Shown piece by piece: positions 1-10,075 of a stretch of 64,000 nucleotides of DNA. Both the position numbers and the translations under genes were made by a program. Under the pieces are notes generated by a model that saw only the letters and a list, made by a program, of their open reading frames with translations, was not told where the DNA came from and made no database searches. Within the stretch, counting starts at the first letter, position 1; each line of letters begins with the position of its first letter. Source of the stretch: Furcasterigmium furcatum. Taxonomy: Eukaryota; Ascomycota; Sordariomycetes; Glomerellales; Plectosphaerellaceae. Location: assembly GCA_001599815.1 (NCBI GenBank), contig BCIA01000001.1:1120934-1184933 (forward strand), written 5' to 3'.

Positions 1-1
1 T

Positions 2-751
2 GGGCCTGACCGCACGCCGTTCTACGCAGGCTACGGCAACCGTCTGACGGATCAGATCTCCTACAGGACCGTTGATGTCCCGAAGAAGCGCATCTTCACC
101 ATCAACCACAACGCCGAGGTCTCTCTTGATCTCTTGACCCTTAACAAGCTCAAGATGACCTACATCAACATCAACGAAGTCGTGGATCATTTCTTCCCGC
201 CGGTCGCCACCCTCGTCACGGGCGGCGGCGAGGAGTATACCGATTTCCAGTACTGGAGAGATGCGCCCCTGGAACTTGACGAGTTCTCTGCCAGCGACAC
301 TGACGACGATGACAAGAATGACGAGGACGATGAAGAGGAAGAGGAAGAGGAAGAGGTCGGAGACGGCATGATGGACAGTTTCGTCTCTCGAGGCTCCATG
401 GAAGGCAGCATGCTGAGCGAAAGCGTCGATGAAGGCCTTGGAGACTCGCGTGTTCTCGACGACACAGATGCTGATGATGAAGACGACGATGAGTACGATG
501 ATGACGACGAGGACCGGACGCAGGAGATCCCCGACTTCTCCCGGTCCGAGCGCGAATCCACCGCTCGTCCCGAGTCTCGGACAGCGCGTCAGCCGGACGC
601 TGCCGCCAAAGAAAAAGAAAAAGATCACACGGCATCGCCGCCCACATCAGCCCGCCCGGCCACGGCGCACAAGGAGCTGGTGGAGGACGTCGGCGCCGAG
701 GTGATCACTGGGGTAAAGCATCTCACCCTGGAGAAAGACGCGAGGAACTAA
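2..751 (+). CDS. Lipin-type phosphatidate phosphatase, 3' end only
   Basis: This is the C-terminal part of a Pah1/Smp2/Ned1-type Mg2+-dependent phosphatidate phosphatase, which makes diacylglycerol and controls lipid and nuclear-membrane growth. The frame is open from the window edge, so start and catalytic DxDxT are outside. The first ~65 codons match the end of the LNS2 domain: FYAGYGNRLTDQISY, then IFTINHNAEV and a hydrophobic YININEVVDHFFPP segment. After that comes a low-complexity tail very rich in Asp and Glu (about 295-355 and 470-515), then a Ser/Arg/Lys-rich end. Acidic tails are usual in fungal lipins, where they serve phosphatase-complex contact. The family call rests on the LNS2 end and is firm. 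The tail ending is a simple open frame to TAA with no intron signal seen. Confidence 0.9.
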   Translation, partial: GPDRTPFYAGYGNRLTDQISYRTVDVPKKRIFTINHNAEVSLDLLTLNKLKMTYININEVVDHFFPPVATLVTGGGEEYTDFQYWRDAPLELDEFSASDTDDDDKNDEDDEEEEEEEEVGDGMMDSFVSRGSMEGSMLSESVDEGLGDSRVLDDTDADDEDDDEYDDDDEDRTQEIPDFSRSERESTARPESRTARQPDAAAKEKEKDHTASPPTSARPATAHKELVEDVGAEVITGVKHLTLEKDARN

Positions 752-1372
752 ACCCTCGCGCCTGGAGCGAGTGAAGCAGTGCGCTAAAGAAGTAATGCTG
801 CAGATCGAGGACCCGGCCGCCAGGCCGCTGGACCAGGGGCAGAACCGCTCGTAACGGTCGCCCTCTCCTCTTTGTACGATGGACTGTTGGTTTTTTTCCA
901 CTTACATATTAATTGACGACGGCGAGGAGGTTGAGGATGGGCTGCGGCGGCGACGGGGCATGAGCATTAGGCATGGGCATATTTTGGCATAGCGATGGAG
1001 TTTGGATTTTTTCTCTCCCGGCTTGAACGGCGGGTCATCAACTGGCTCGTGGCGGGGCAGCGTACATGCGAATAGAGCGCTCGACTTTTAGGACTGTTCG
1101 ACTGAGGACTGGTTCAACATTCTCGTGGTACATCTGGTTGTCACTTAACTGGGGTATTATTGATAAAGGTGCCACTTTTTGGGTAGCCAAACTCCATACT
1201 CCGTGCAGTGCTACTCATACAACCACCGTGTTGGCTCCTGGCGTGGCCTTCCAGACTATCACCTGTCGGACGCGTCGCTGGAGTGAACCCCGACCTTCCC
1301 GGTTTATGGCGGACTCGCAGACAGCGTCCGGGATCTCGGGCTCGCAACCAATGTGACGGACTGGTCATCCTT
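752..1372. other. Intergenic, convergent 3' ends of lipin and TAF9 genes
   Basis: About 620 bases lie between two converging stop codons. I see no open frame with recognisable protein features and no repeat. It presumably holds the two 3' untranslated regions. Confidence 0.6.
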
Positions 1373-2290
1373 CTAGCGCGACTCTCCCATCTCCGTATCC
1401 TCGTTGGCCGTCTCCCGCCCGAAAACATCCTCCATCGTGCCGCCCTCGACGTCCTCGCCGCCGACCTCCTCATCCTCCCTGACGCCCGTCTTCTCGACGC
1501 CCTCCATCGCGTTCTCGTCCCGCGGCTTGCCCGGCTGCGCCGCCGCCGCCGCTTCCTCCTCGTCGCTCTCCTCGTCCATCCCCGCCTCCTCCCACATCTC
1601 CTTCAGGCCCCAGCTCGTGCCGCTGAGCACGAAGCGCTCGCTGGGCAGGCGGACGCCCCACTCGTTCGGCGCGACCTTGGGGAGGGCGGTGCGGTTGCGC
1701 TGGTTGGCGAAGTCCTGGAGCCAGTCCTTGGACATGCCGCCCGCGCCGCCGCCGCCGCGGAACTGGTAGTGCAGGCGCTGGGCGATGGCGAGCTTGACGG
1801 CGTTGGGGGAGACGGTCGCGTCGCCGCCCGTGCCGGGGATGGTGGCGGCGCCGGCGCCGGCGGTCGCGGAGGGCTTGGAGCCGGCGTGGGTGGTGTAGGG
1901 GTCGGCGGCGAGGTGGAGGGCGTCGTTGAGGATGGAGGAGGTGTGGCGGTAGGCGAAGTCGAGGAGGAGGAGCGGGACGCGGGGCTCGTAGGACGTGACG
2001 CCCTGGGAGGTCAGGAGGAGCTCGATCATGCGCGCGTCGCGGGGGCGGGGGGCGGATGTTGTCGGGGAATGGGGCCCTTGCCCTTGGGCGGCGCCGCCTT
2101 GCTGGGGCTGCTGTGAAGGTTGCTGGGTTGGTTGTGTCGACTGGGACTGGGACTGGGACTGGGACTGGAGTGTTGCGGTTTGGGATTGGGAGGGTCCTGA
2201 TGCCGGCTGGGTGGATATGGGCTGGGAGTTGGTCGCCGCCGAGCTGGAGGGCACGCCGTTGGTTTGCGGCGCGGCTGCTTGCGACGACAT
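1373..2290 (-). CDS. TAF9: TFIID/SAGA subunit TAF9 (histone-fold)
   Basis: A 305-residue single-exon protein of the TAF9 (TAFII31) family, a histone-fold subunit shared by TFIID and SAGA that pairs with TAF6. The conserved fold starts near residue 84 with ARMIELLLTSQG, followed by YEPRVPLLLLDFAYRHTSSI and DALHLA. It closes near residues 205-220 (RNRTALPKVAPNEWGVRLPS). The ~80-residue N-terminus is Ser/Gln/Pro low complexity. The C-terminus is acidic, as in other fungal TAF9 proteins. A Gly/Ala-rich insert of about 40 residues interrupts the fold region after DPYTTHA. The start is the first ATG of the frame. It is divergent from HIS4, with 789 bases between start codons. Confidence 0.93.
   Translation of the reverse strand: MSSQAAAPQTNGVPSSSAATNSQPISTQPASGPSQSQTATLQSQSQSQSQSTQPTQQPSQQPQQGGAAQGQGPHSPTTSAPRPRDARMIELLLTSQGVTSYEPRVPLLLLDFAYRHTSSILNDALHLAADPYTTHAGSKPSATAGAGAATIPGTGGDATVSPNAVKLAIAQRLHYQFRGGGGAGGMSKDWLQDFANQRNRTALPKVAPNEWGVRLPSERFVLSGTSWGLKEMWEEAGMDEESDEEEAAAAAQPGKPRDENAMEGVEKTGVREDEEVGGEDVEGGTMEDVFGRETANEDTEMGESR
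2140..2169. repeat. Short tandem hexamer repeat inside TAF9
   Basis: About four to five copies of CTGGGA in tandem. On the minus strand this encodes the Ser-Gln dipeptide run in the disordered N-terminus of TAF9. Copy number is likely to vary between strains (inference). Confidence 0.85.
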
Positions 2291-3079
2291 CTTGGCGGGC
2301 TTTGTGAGGTGGTGATCCCCGAGGAGCTCGCGCGCGACGTTCGAGGGTCAGAGGTATTCGACGATGGGTGCTTGTAGAGGGCCAAGTAGCCGGTGAGGAG
2401 TTTGGAATGCTTCGATCGAAACGAGTGGTGAGGTGAATGCGAAGTTGAAGTTTGTGGTTCGTTCGGGTTGGCTGTTGGTTGTTGGTGGTTGGGAGCTGTT
2501 CCTGGTGCTTGACGCGAAAGTGAATTGATGAGACGAAGCAGTGCAGGTGGTCGGCAGAAGTTAGGCCTCGGTCCAGTATTTATCCGACCCGAGGCGGGTG
2601 GGCCCAAAGAAGGTACGAGGTACTCCGTGGTGTCGAGACCAGATTCAACACTTGATCCGAACAGTCTAATCGGGGCTCATAGCACTCCATCTTTTGCACA
2701 ATTTCTTGATGCCTCATTATTTGACATTCTTTCTATCTTCAGCGTTGTAGACTTGTTGGGCCCTCCTCCAGGTGCCAGTGACATCAGAGTGCGCCCTCAC
2801 CTCGAGAAGCAAGGGAGCGCACAGACCACAGCTTAAACAAGCGGTGACCGGGGTCTTTGAATCCGAGGTGTTGCGAGTGGACGTATTTTTCTGGTCGATG
2901 GAGGGGCAAAAAATGCCCCGCCAAAATCGACGTCCGATGCAGGACTTGAGCGAAACCACCACGTTTCTTTGACTCACTGATCGATCAACACCTCGACTTG
3001 GATCTTAGCTGATTCGAGTCCCAACCGCACCAGACACTCCTACTCGACTGTCAATTGAACCTGCCAGTCGCCCGCCAGC
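2291..3079. promoter_or_regulatory. Divergent promoter between TAF9 and HIS4
   Basis: This 789-base stretch must hold the promoters of both genes. I see no protein-coding frame in it. The clearest element is a TGACTCA at 2970-2976, annotated separately. The HIS4-proximal 100 bases are pyrimidine-rich with short CACC and CTCGACT runs, as is common before fungal start codons. Confidence 0.7.
2970..2976. promoter_or_regulatory. Candidate Gcn4/CPC1 site upstream of HIS4
   Basis: The heptamer TGACTCA matches the known Gcn4/CPC1/CpcA site and lies 104 bases before the HIS4 start codon. HIS4 and its Neurospora counterpart his-3 are classic targets of general amino-acid control, so position and gene fit. 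The heptamer also occurs elsewhere in the window by chance, so the support is context, not rarity. Confidence 0.65.
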
Positions 3080-5730
3080 ATGGAGACTACACTTCCCTTC
3101 CCGTTCCTTATCGGTGTGGCCGTTCCTCCTGGCCTCGCCAACCTCGACGGCCTCTCAAGGGAGCAGGTCGCTCTTCTTGGCGCGCCGTTCTTCGAGGCCA
3201 ACGACCAGACCGTGGACAAGTTCCTCGGCTTCTTGAAGCAGCACGGCGCCGAATTCCGCGGATACTTCGACGTCACCGGCATCCAGTCCATCGACGATGT
3301 CATCTCCCTGCTTGACGCCGGTGCTCGCAAGGTCTTCGTCTCGCCCGAGAAGCTGCCCGAGTATGCCGACTACAAGGAGCGCGTCGCCGCCGTTGTCTCT
3401 ACTCCCGATGTGTCTGCAGTCCAGCCCAGCGGCCTCCTGATCAAGGAGTTCGATCCCCAGACCGCCGACGTCGAGAAGCTTGCCAAGGACATCGAGGCCT
3501 CCAAGTCGACCAGCGTTTTTATCAAGCCCGTTTCCGGTGCCAACCTCGAGAGCTTTGTTGAGGTCGCAAAGAAGCTCCGTGCAATCCCCATCCTCGCCTC
3601 GGACAAATTGACCGTCAGCAAGGATGACTCCAGCAAGCTCTACCTGCCCAAGGTCATCTCGTCCTTCTGGAAGAGCGACAGGCCCGATTCCTTGGTCCCT
3701 ACCATGGTGTGCGACGAGTCAAGCATTGCCCTTGGCCTTGCCTACAGCAGCGAGGACAGCATTGCCGAGGCCCTGAGGACGCAGGCTGGCGTCTATCAGA
3801 GCCGCAAGAGGGGACTGTGGATCAAGGGAGCCACCTCTGGCGACACTCAGGAGCTTGTTCGCATGTCTCTCGACTGCGACAATGACACATTGAGGTTCAT
3901 CGTCAGGCAAAAGGGCCGCTTCTGCCACTTGGAGCAGGATGGCTGCCTTGGCGACCTCACCGGCATCTCGAGGCTGGAGAAGACCCTGCAGGACCGGAAA
4001 CGATCTGCCCCCGAGGGCTCTTACACTGCCCGCCTGTTCAACGACGAGAAGCTTTTGCGCGCCAAGATCATGGAGGAGGCCGAGGAGCTGTGCGATGCCA
4101 AGACCAAGGAGGAGGTCGCGTTCGAGGCTGCCGATCTGATCTACTTCGCCCTCACCAAGGCCGTCAGCGCCGGTGTCAGCGTCGCGGATATCGAGAAGAG
4201 CCTGGACGCGAAGGGCTGGAAGGTCAAGAGGAGAAAGGGTGATGCCAAGGGCAAGTGGGCAGAGAAGGAGGGGATCAAGACCGATGCAGCTCCTGCGAAG
4301 CCCGCTGCTGCTCCCGCACCCAGGCCCGACACGTTGTCCGACAGGATCGCCATGCGCCGCTACGACGCGTCGCAAGTGTCCATGGAGGACGTTGCCGAGA
4401 CGCTCAAGCGCCCTTCACAGAAATCTCCCGACGCCATCCTGAACATCGTCAGACCGATTGTCGAAGACGTCCGCACAGGCGGCGACAAGGCCGTGCTGTC
4501 CTACACTCACAAGTTCGAGAAGGCAACGTCACTCACTTCGCCCGTCCTCAAGGCCCCCTTCCCCGAGTCGGCCATGCAGCTGTCCCCTGAGTCTATCAAG
4601 GCTATCGACATCTCCTTTGAGAACATCCGCAAGTTCCACGCCGCCCAGAAGGAGGAAAAGCCTCTCCAGGTCGAGACCATGCCCGGCGTCATCTGCAGCC
4701 GCTTCTCCAGGCCCATCGAGAGGGTTGGCCTGTACGTCCCCGGTGGTACCGCTGTCCTTCCTAGCACGGCTCTCATGCTCGGCGTTCCCGCTATGGTCGC
4801 CGGCTGCCAGAAGATTGTGTTCGCCTCCCCGCCCCGTGCCGACGGCAGCTTAACGCCCGAGATCGTCTACTGCGCTCACAAGGTTGGCGCCGAGAGCATC
4901 GTGCTCGCTGGCGGTGCCCAGGCCGTCGCCGCCCTGGCCTACGGCACGGAGAGCGTCAGCAAGGTGGACAAGATCCTCGGCCCCGGCAACCAGTTCGTGA
5001 CTGCCGCCAAGATGTTCGTGAGCAACGACACCAACGCTGGCGTCAGCATCGATATGCCCGCTGGCCCCTCTGAGGTTCTCGTCATCGCCGACAAGCACGC
5101 CAACCCGGCCTTCGTCGCCTCCGACCTGCTCTCCCAGGCCGAGCACGGCGTCGACAGCCAGGTCATCCTCATCGCCGTCGACCTGAACGAGAAGGAGCTC
5201 ACCGCCATCGAGGACGAGCTCCACAACCAGGCCATCGCCCTCCCCCGCGTCGACATTGTGCGCGGCGCCATCGCCCACTCCATCACCGTGCAGGTCAAGA
5301 ACCTCGAAGAGGCCATGCGCGTCAGCAACGAGTACGCCCCCGAGCATCTGATTCTTCAGGTGCAGGATGCCGAGAAGCTCGTCGACCAGGTGATGAACGC
5401 CGGCAGCGTCTTCATCGGCGAGTGGACTCCCGAGAGCGTCGGCGACTACTCCGCTGGTGTGAACCACTCTCTGCGTAAGTTGACCCACCTCAACAACCGA
5501 TCCATCCATCTCGAACATGACTAACACGCTCCGCAGCGACTTACGGCTTTGCCAAGCAGTACTCCGGTGTCAACCTGGGCTCCTTCGTCAAGCACATCAC
5601 GAGCTCGAACCTGACGGCCGAGGGCCTGCGGAATGTCGGCGGCGCGGTGATGCAGCTTGCCCAGGTCGAGGAGCTCGAGGCCCACAGGAGGGCGGTCGAG
5701 ATTCGCATCAAGCACATGGACAGCAAGTAG
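3080..5730 (+). CDS. HIS4: Trifunctional histidine biosynthesis enzyme HIS4 (his-3)
   Basis: An 862-residue protein from two exons, 3080-5474 and 5537-5730, with a 62-base intron (donor GTAAGT, acceptor CGCAG). It carries three activities in one chain: phosphoribosyl-AMP cyclohydrolase, phosphoribosyl-ATP pyrophosphohydrolase and histidinol dehydrogenase (steps 2, 3, 9 and 10 of histidine synthesis). The cyclohydrolase part spans roughly residues 225-300 (SRKRGLWIKGATSG, LDCDNDTL, FCH). The pyrophosphohydrolase helices span 315-395 (YTARLFNDEKLLRAKIMEEA). The dehydrogenase fills 425-862 (ERVGLYVPGGTAVLPSTALM, GPGNQFVTAAK, DMPAGPSEVLVIAD, EHL). Without the intron the frame would end in an unrelated tail; splicing restores LPTYGFAKQYSG. 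The first ~200 residues are the usual poorly conserved fungal N-terminal region. Divergent from TAF9. Confidence 0.97.
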
Positions 5731-5963
5731 GGATTTAGAGGTCATGATGCAAAATATCATTAGGCGTAGATAAAAGAGGATACGACTTTCTTGGATTTTA
5801 ATACAATTTGAAGCTCGCGAACGGGATTCCACTCTGGAGGTGTGTGATATTGTCTTCCAAAGGACAAGATGGGTGCCTCAGACGGCCTTGTTGCCCACTA
5901 ACTATTCACAACACTCGACTACACGTACTCAGGATCCTCCTGCGCTCATGTCAACTGGCAGAC

Positions 5964-6437
5964 TCAGGAGTCACCAATCTTTCCCAAGCCGGCCTTCGCT
6001 ACCATCTTGCGCACCCCGACAATGTCACAAAACTCCACGATTTTAGTCGCCTTGGACCCGTCCTCGTTGAACTCGATGATCCACGAATGCTCTATCGGGA
6101 TCACCTCGCCATCCTTGTACGTCATGTCCGTGCTGGTCATCGCGGCGGCTTTCCTGGTCTCGGTGTCGACGATCAGGTTCGAGATTTCCATGCGCGTCAC
6201 GCGGCCGGTCTTGAGATCATGTGCGAACTGTCTCTCGTACTCGGCGTTGTCGATGACCCAGCCTGCCGGGGCGCCGATGTCCGCGAGCATCGAGGCGGGG
6301 AGGGGGTGGCGGGTGCATTCCGGGGTGAGGTCGCGGTTGATGATGGAGGGGTCGTTCTGGTCTGCGCCGTCCATGTAGGCTGCGAGAAGGTTTCTGAAGG
6401 TTGCCTCGATGGTGGCCCGGAGGGTTGTGGACGCCAT
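5964..6437 (-). CDS. SnoaL/NTF2-like fold small protein
   Basis: A 157-residue single-exon protein starting at the internal ATG 6437. The longer upstream frame has no second plausible start, and a TATA-like TATAAAG lies 130 bases upstream. It looks like the NTF2/SnoaL-like family that includes Trt14-type isomerases of fungal meroterpenoid pathways: an N-terminal helix (TIEATFRNLLAAYMDG), then a core of alternating strands ending with HSWIIEFNEDGSKATKIVEFCD. Such proteins are orphan cyclase/isomerase-like or ligand-binding domains and are widespread in fungi. No polyketide synthase or terpene cyclase is in the window, so a biosynthetic role is unproven. Confidence 0.75.
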   Translation of the reverse strand: MASTTLRATIEATFRNLLAAYMDGADQNDPSIINRDLTPECTRHPLPASMLADIGAPAGWVIDNAEYERQFAHDLKTGRVTRMEISNLIVDTETRKAAAMTSTDMTYKDGEVIPIEHSWIIEFNEDGSKATKIVEFCDIVGVRKMVAKAGLGKIGDS

Positions 6438-6566
6438 GATTGCTGGGTTTGGGAGTTGTCCAGACTCTATGTCAGGTTGAGAGAGCTGAAGAAATGTGCA
6501 GAGAGGCTTGCTTGTAAGTCTGCCGATGTTGATTGAAACCTTGTCTCCAGAGCAGTTGCTGGTGGA

Positions 6567-6573
6567 CTTTATA
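6567..6573 (-). promoter_or_regulatory. TATA-like box for the SnoaL-like gene
   Basis: TATAAAG on the minus strand, 130 bases before the start at 6437. The position suits a fungal core promoter. Confidence 0.5.
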
Positions 6574-7775
6574 CATTCCAAGTTGCTTTACAACTTCTGT
6601 CTAACTCCAACTTGAAGGATCCGCGTAACGTCAGTAGAGCATCACGTCAGCATTGAGCTATCCATAGATTTCGTGAGGATCTGCGGATGGATGGACGAAT
6701 GCAGACCCCGTCGCCCAGCTCAATTGGCTCCTGTTCGAATTCCACATGCCACGAAACTAAGAATGCCGATCAGCAGGACACTCTGGGGTTCCATGTCAGC
6801 ATAGTACGTCACGTCCTTGCAAGTTGACCTTCTTCAACATTCAAACTACTATTGGCTATTCCGCCATGCGAGTCACAGAATGAATATATGGCTGGTCCAG
6901 CTAAGTTGCCGTACAGATGCGTTGCCCTTGGATTCTCTCTGATTAAAGATGAGACCATCTCGATTTTATATCGCTCGATCTGAAGTCTGCTGGTCGACAT
7001 GGCCGTTCTGAGGGCGGCCATCCTTGCTGTAACCCGCTTGCCCGCCCCCTCGTTGCTCCCCATCCCGCGCCAAGCAGCTTTGATGAAGGCACAAATTGTT
7101 TGATATTAAATGCCTCGCTGTCGCTCCCTAGCCCTCGTAAAATGCAGTGAACGTGCAGGGCTCCATGGGCGTTGGTGGTCTTCAATTCGCTCGTCTCCGG
7201 TCACGGGTAGAGCATCTGGAATATTTGTCCCGCCTCTGTGGCTTGACTTTCTCATCTGATATGCCAGGTCGCCAAGATAGAATGCTGCTCGTCTTCTCGG
7301 CAGACATGCGTCACGCGAGCCAGACGGCCTCTGACTCGCTAGTTCATCTGCGAGATGCGGCGCGAACCAGGTTCTCTGGGACGCCACGCGAGCCCGTTAC
7401 TCTATGCACCATGCAATATTTCAGCTGTTGCGGTGAGTGGGAGGCTGGTTCCCGGGTCACCTGACGCATGCAGAATTCCATCCTGAAGAATGCCATTTGC
7501 TCGAGGGGCGGCTTCACAAGCCTCGCGAGCGATCCGGGCGCCTGGTTCGCTGGTACGATGCATGCACGTTCATTTCTTTGCCTGATTACGGTAGATTGCA
7601 GGATCGGTGAAGATGTGGCGCATGCTGAACCATGGGAGTGTTGTCTTCCGTGACGATGGTCAAGGATCGGCAACGGATAGTGCCCTCAACAACTAGGAGC
7701 TCAGGGCGGGGATGCTCAATCTATCTGGCCCGGCAGATGCAGCGCAAGAAGAGTGCACGAAGAGGGGAAAGAATC

Positions 7776-7781
7776 TATAAA
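7776..7781 (+). promoter_or_regulatory. TATA-like box for the copper radical oxidase gene
   Basis: TATAAA lies 164 bases before the ATG at 7940, in an otherwise pyrimidine-rich leader. Confidence 0.5.
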
Positions 7782-7939
7782 GCCCTCCCTGTTATCTTCC
7801 TTTCTGAAAGTCATGTGCGCACACTCGTCCTTGGATCTGCCTCACTGTCCTGAAGACCGCGAGGCTCATTCCGTCTCTTTCTCACAAAACATAATACCCC
7901 TGGACCAAGCTTCTTCTATCTCTGAGCAACCCTGAAGCA

Positions 7940-10075
7940 ATGATCTTCTGCAATTTCTTCAGGGGAGTCGCTATAGCAGCGTTTATCCACTTGCACCTGG
8001 TCTCAGCAATCACATATTGCCCCAGGACCGAGGGATACTTCGAAGCGAACAATGTCAAGTTCTCCATCTGCGGCGGCACAGACTACCAAGGACCAACTCT
8101 GACTGTCATCAACAACATCGGCTCGGCTCATGCTTGTGCCGTTCAATGTTCCACCAACTCCGCCTGCCAGCGAGCCGTGTTCGACCGCAACACCAGAGTT
8201 TGTCACATCAAGAACGAGTCCGGTGCCCTGACCTGGGCTACTAATACTCGCTTCGACTCCATCCGCCGCAACGAGAACCTTCCTCTTGGCTCCTTCGTTG
8301 CGAGGTGCCCAGGCACCGAAACATCCTACACTGCCCCGAACGGCGTGCAGTTCCGTCGGTGTGAAAATACGGACTTTGTAGGCGCCAGCGCCAGCCAGGT
8401 CACGGGCATAACCTCGCTCAACGCCTGTGCCAACCGCTGCTCTACGACTACTGGATGCCGGAAGGCGGTCTTCGACCACGTCAACAACATTTGCCACATA
8501 AAGGCCGCCGAGCCCGCCAACTCCATCTTCTGGGCGACAAGCACGCGCTACCATGTCGCATATCGCCCGGTTGCTCCCAGCCCCGGGACTCTGGGAGAGT
8601 GGTCCGATCTGGTGCGGTTCTCCGTCATACCCGTCGCCGCATATGTCGTGCCCAAGTTCCCCGTCTGCGACAGAATCTTGTACTTCTCCGCCTGGGGCAT
8701 CGATGCCTTCAGCGGTGCCGCAGGGCTCACGCAGTTTGGGGACTACAACTTCGCTACGGGGGAAAAGTCCAACCGCGAAGTGGCCAACACGCAGCACGAC
8801 ATGTTCTGTCCCGCAATCAGCATGCTCGAGGACGGCCGCATCTTGATCCAGGGGGGTTCGGATGCTGCGGCCGTCAGCATCTACCACCCAGACACCAATT
8901 CCTTCACGAGGGACACCGACCTCGTAGAGGCCCGCGGATACCAGACCTCCGTCACTCTATCCAATGGAAAGGTTTTCACCATCGGAGGCGCCTTTTCAGG
9001 TCGACGCATCGGCAAAGATGGAGAGATCTACGATCCAGATACGGCAGCATGGACTTCCCTTCCAGGTGCGGACGTGACCCCCATGCTCACCGTCGACCGC
9101 GAAGGCATCTGGCGCGAAGACAACCATGCATGGCTGTTCGCCTGGAAGAACGCCAGTGTGTTCCAGGCCGGGCCGAGCATGAGGCAGCACTGGTATGGCA
9201 CCAGCGGTACAGGAAGCGTCCAGTGGGCCGGAACCACGAGAGACACATCTCATGCCATGTGCGGCGTCTTTGCCATGTACGACGCAGTCGAGGGAAAGAT
9301 CCTCTCCGCCGGGGGAAGTCCTGATTATACCAACAGCCCGGGCATCCGCCGCGCTCACATCACCACGATCGGAGACCCGTTCACGCCCGCCTCTGTAGAG
9401 AGGGTGGCTGATATGGCTTTCCCGCGAGGCTTCGCCAATGCCGTGGTGCTCCCTGACGGGACGGTGTTTGTCTCCGGTGGCCAGCGAAGGTCCCTCGTCT
9501 TCACGAACACGGACGGCATCCTCGTCCCCGAGCTGTTCAACCCCGTCTCGAAGACCTGGGCTCAGCTTGCGCCCATGGCCGTCCCGCGCAACTACCACGC
9601 AGTCTCCATTCTTCTCCCCGACGGGACTGTGTTCAGCGGTGGCGGGGGCTTGTGCTGGTTGCCAAATCCCTTCACCTCGTCAGCGCAGTGCGACAAGTCC
9701 GTTGACCACCCTGACGGAGAGATCTACAAGCCGCCGTATCTCTTCAACGCCGACGGCACGGAAGCCTCACGCCCTTCCTTATCCAGCCTCGAGGCAGAGT
9801 CCGTCAGCATTGGTGGCACGCTGCGGTTCAACGTCAGCGGAGCTGGGGGCACGGCCAAGATTGCTCTGGTGCGCTTGGGCAGTGTGACGCACTCTGTCAA
9901 CAGTGACCAGAGACGGGTGCCACTGAACTCCGTCTCGGTTTCTGGTAGCAGATACACCGTTCAGCTGCCGTCAGATGGCGGGATCCTGGTACCTGGATAT
10001 TACTACCTGTTCGCGTCATCGGCTGGCGCTCGAGGCACGCCAAGCATTGGGAGGACTATTCACGTTTCGTTGTAA
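7940..10075 (+). CDS. Secreted copper radical oxidase (AA5, galactose-oxidase-like) with two PAN domains
   Basis: A 711-residue single-exon secreted enzyme. A signal peptide covers about residues 1-22. Two PAN/apple modules follow (about 35-105 and 120-210), each with the CxxxCxxxxxCxxAVFDxxxxxCHIK pattern. A seven-bladed Kelch propeller spans about 220-590 and an Ig-like C-terminal domain about 600-711. All copper-radical residues of galactose oxidase have counterparts: the Cys of the Tyr-Cys cofactor C290 (HDMFCP), Y334 (ARGYQTS), the stacking Trp W398 (DNHAWLF), axial Tyr and His Y552-H553 (RNYHAV) and the last His ligand H651 (VTHSVNSDQRR). It should oxidise a primary alcohol to aldehyde with release of H2O2. 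The stacking Trp argues for a galactose-oxidase-type carbohydrate or aryl-alcohol substrate within AA5_2. Colletotrichum AA5_2 enzymes acting on aryl alcohols or raffinose are known to carry PAN modules. The substrate here is not readable from sequence. Confidence 0.93.
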   Translation: MIFCNFFRGVAIAAFIHLHLVSAITYCPRTEGYFEANNVKFSICGGTDYQGPTLTVINNIGSAHACAVQCSTNSACQRAVFDRNTRVCHIKNESGALTWATNTRFDSIRRNENLPLGSFVARCPGTETSYTAPNGVQFRRCENTDFVGASASQVTGITSLNACANRCSTTTGCRKAVFDHVNNICHIKAAEPANSIFWATSTRYHVAYRPVAPSPGTLGEWSDLVRFSVIPVAAYVVPKFPVCDRILYFSAWGIDAFSGAAGLTQFGDYNFATGEKSNREVANTQHDMFCPAISMLEDGRILIQGGSDAAAVSIYHPDTNSFTRDTDLVEARGYQTSVTLSNGKVFTIGGAFSGRRIGKDGEIYDPDTAAWTSLPGADVTPMLTVDREGIWREDNHAWLFAWKNASVFQAGPSMRQHWYGTSGTGSVQWAGTTRDTSHAMCGVFAMYDAVEGKILSAGGSPDYTNSPGIRRAHITTIGDPFTPASVERVADMAFPRGFANAVVLPDGTVFVSGGQRRSLVFTNTDGILVPELFNPVSKTWAQLAPMAVPRNYHAVSILLPDGTVFSGGGGLCWLPNPFTSSAQCDKSVDHPDGEIYKPPYLFNADGTEASRPSLSSLEAESVSIGGTLRFNVSGAGGTAKIALVRLGSVTHSVNSDQRRVPLNSVSVSGSRYTVQLPSDGGILVPGYYYLFASSAGARGTPSIGRTIHVSL

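Larger units (their letters stand above)
6438..7939. other. Intergenic between SnoaL-like gene and copper radical oxidase
   Basis: 1.5 kb holding the divergent promoters of both flanking genes. The frames here are short and show no domain or signal-peptide pattern, so I call no gene. TATAAAG on the minus strand at 6567-6573 and TATAAA on the plus strand at 7776-7781 are the only core elements I can point to. Confidence 0.6.

Noticed and set aside
187..561. Minus-strand poly-Ser frame at the left end
   Set aside because: It is the reverse complement of the acidic GAC/GAT/GAG tract of the lipin tail.
3719..5527. Long minus-strand open frames opposite HIS4 (218 and 225 codons)
   Set aside because: They mirror the strongly codon-biased HIS4 frame and have no features of their own.
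6728..6750. GTTCGAATTCC resembling a tRNA T-loop
   Set aside because: No pairing stem around it and no D-arm or acceptor stem at the right distance.
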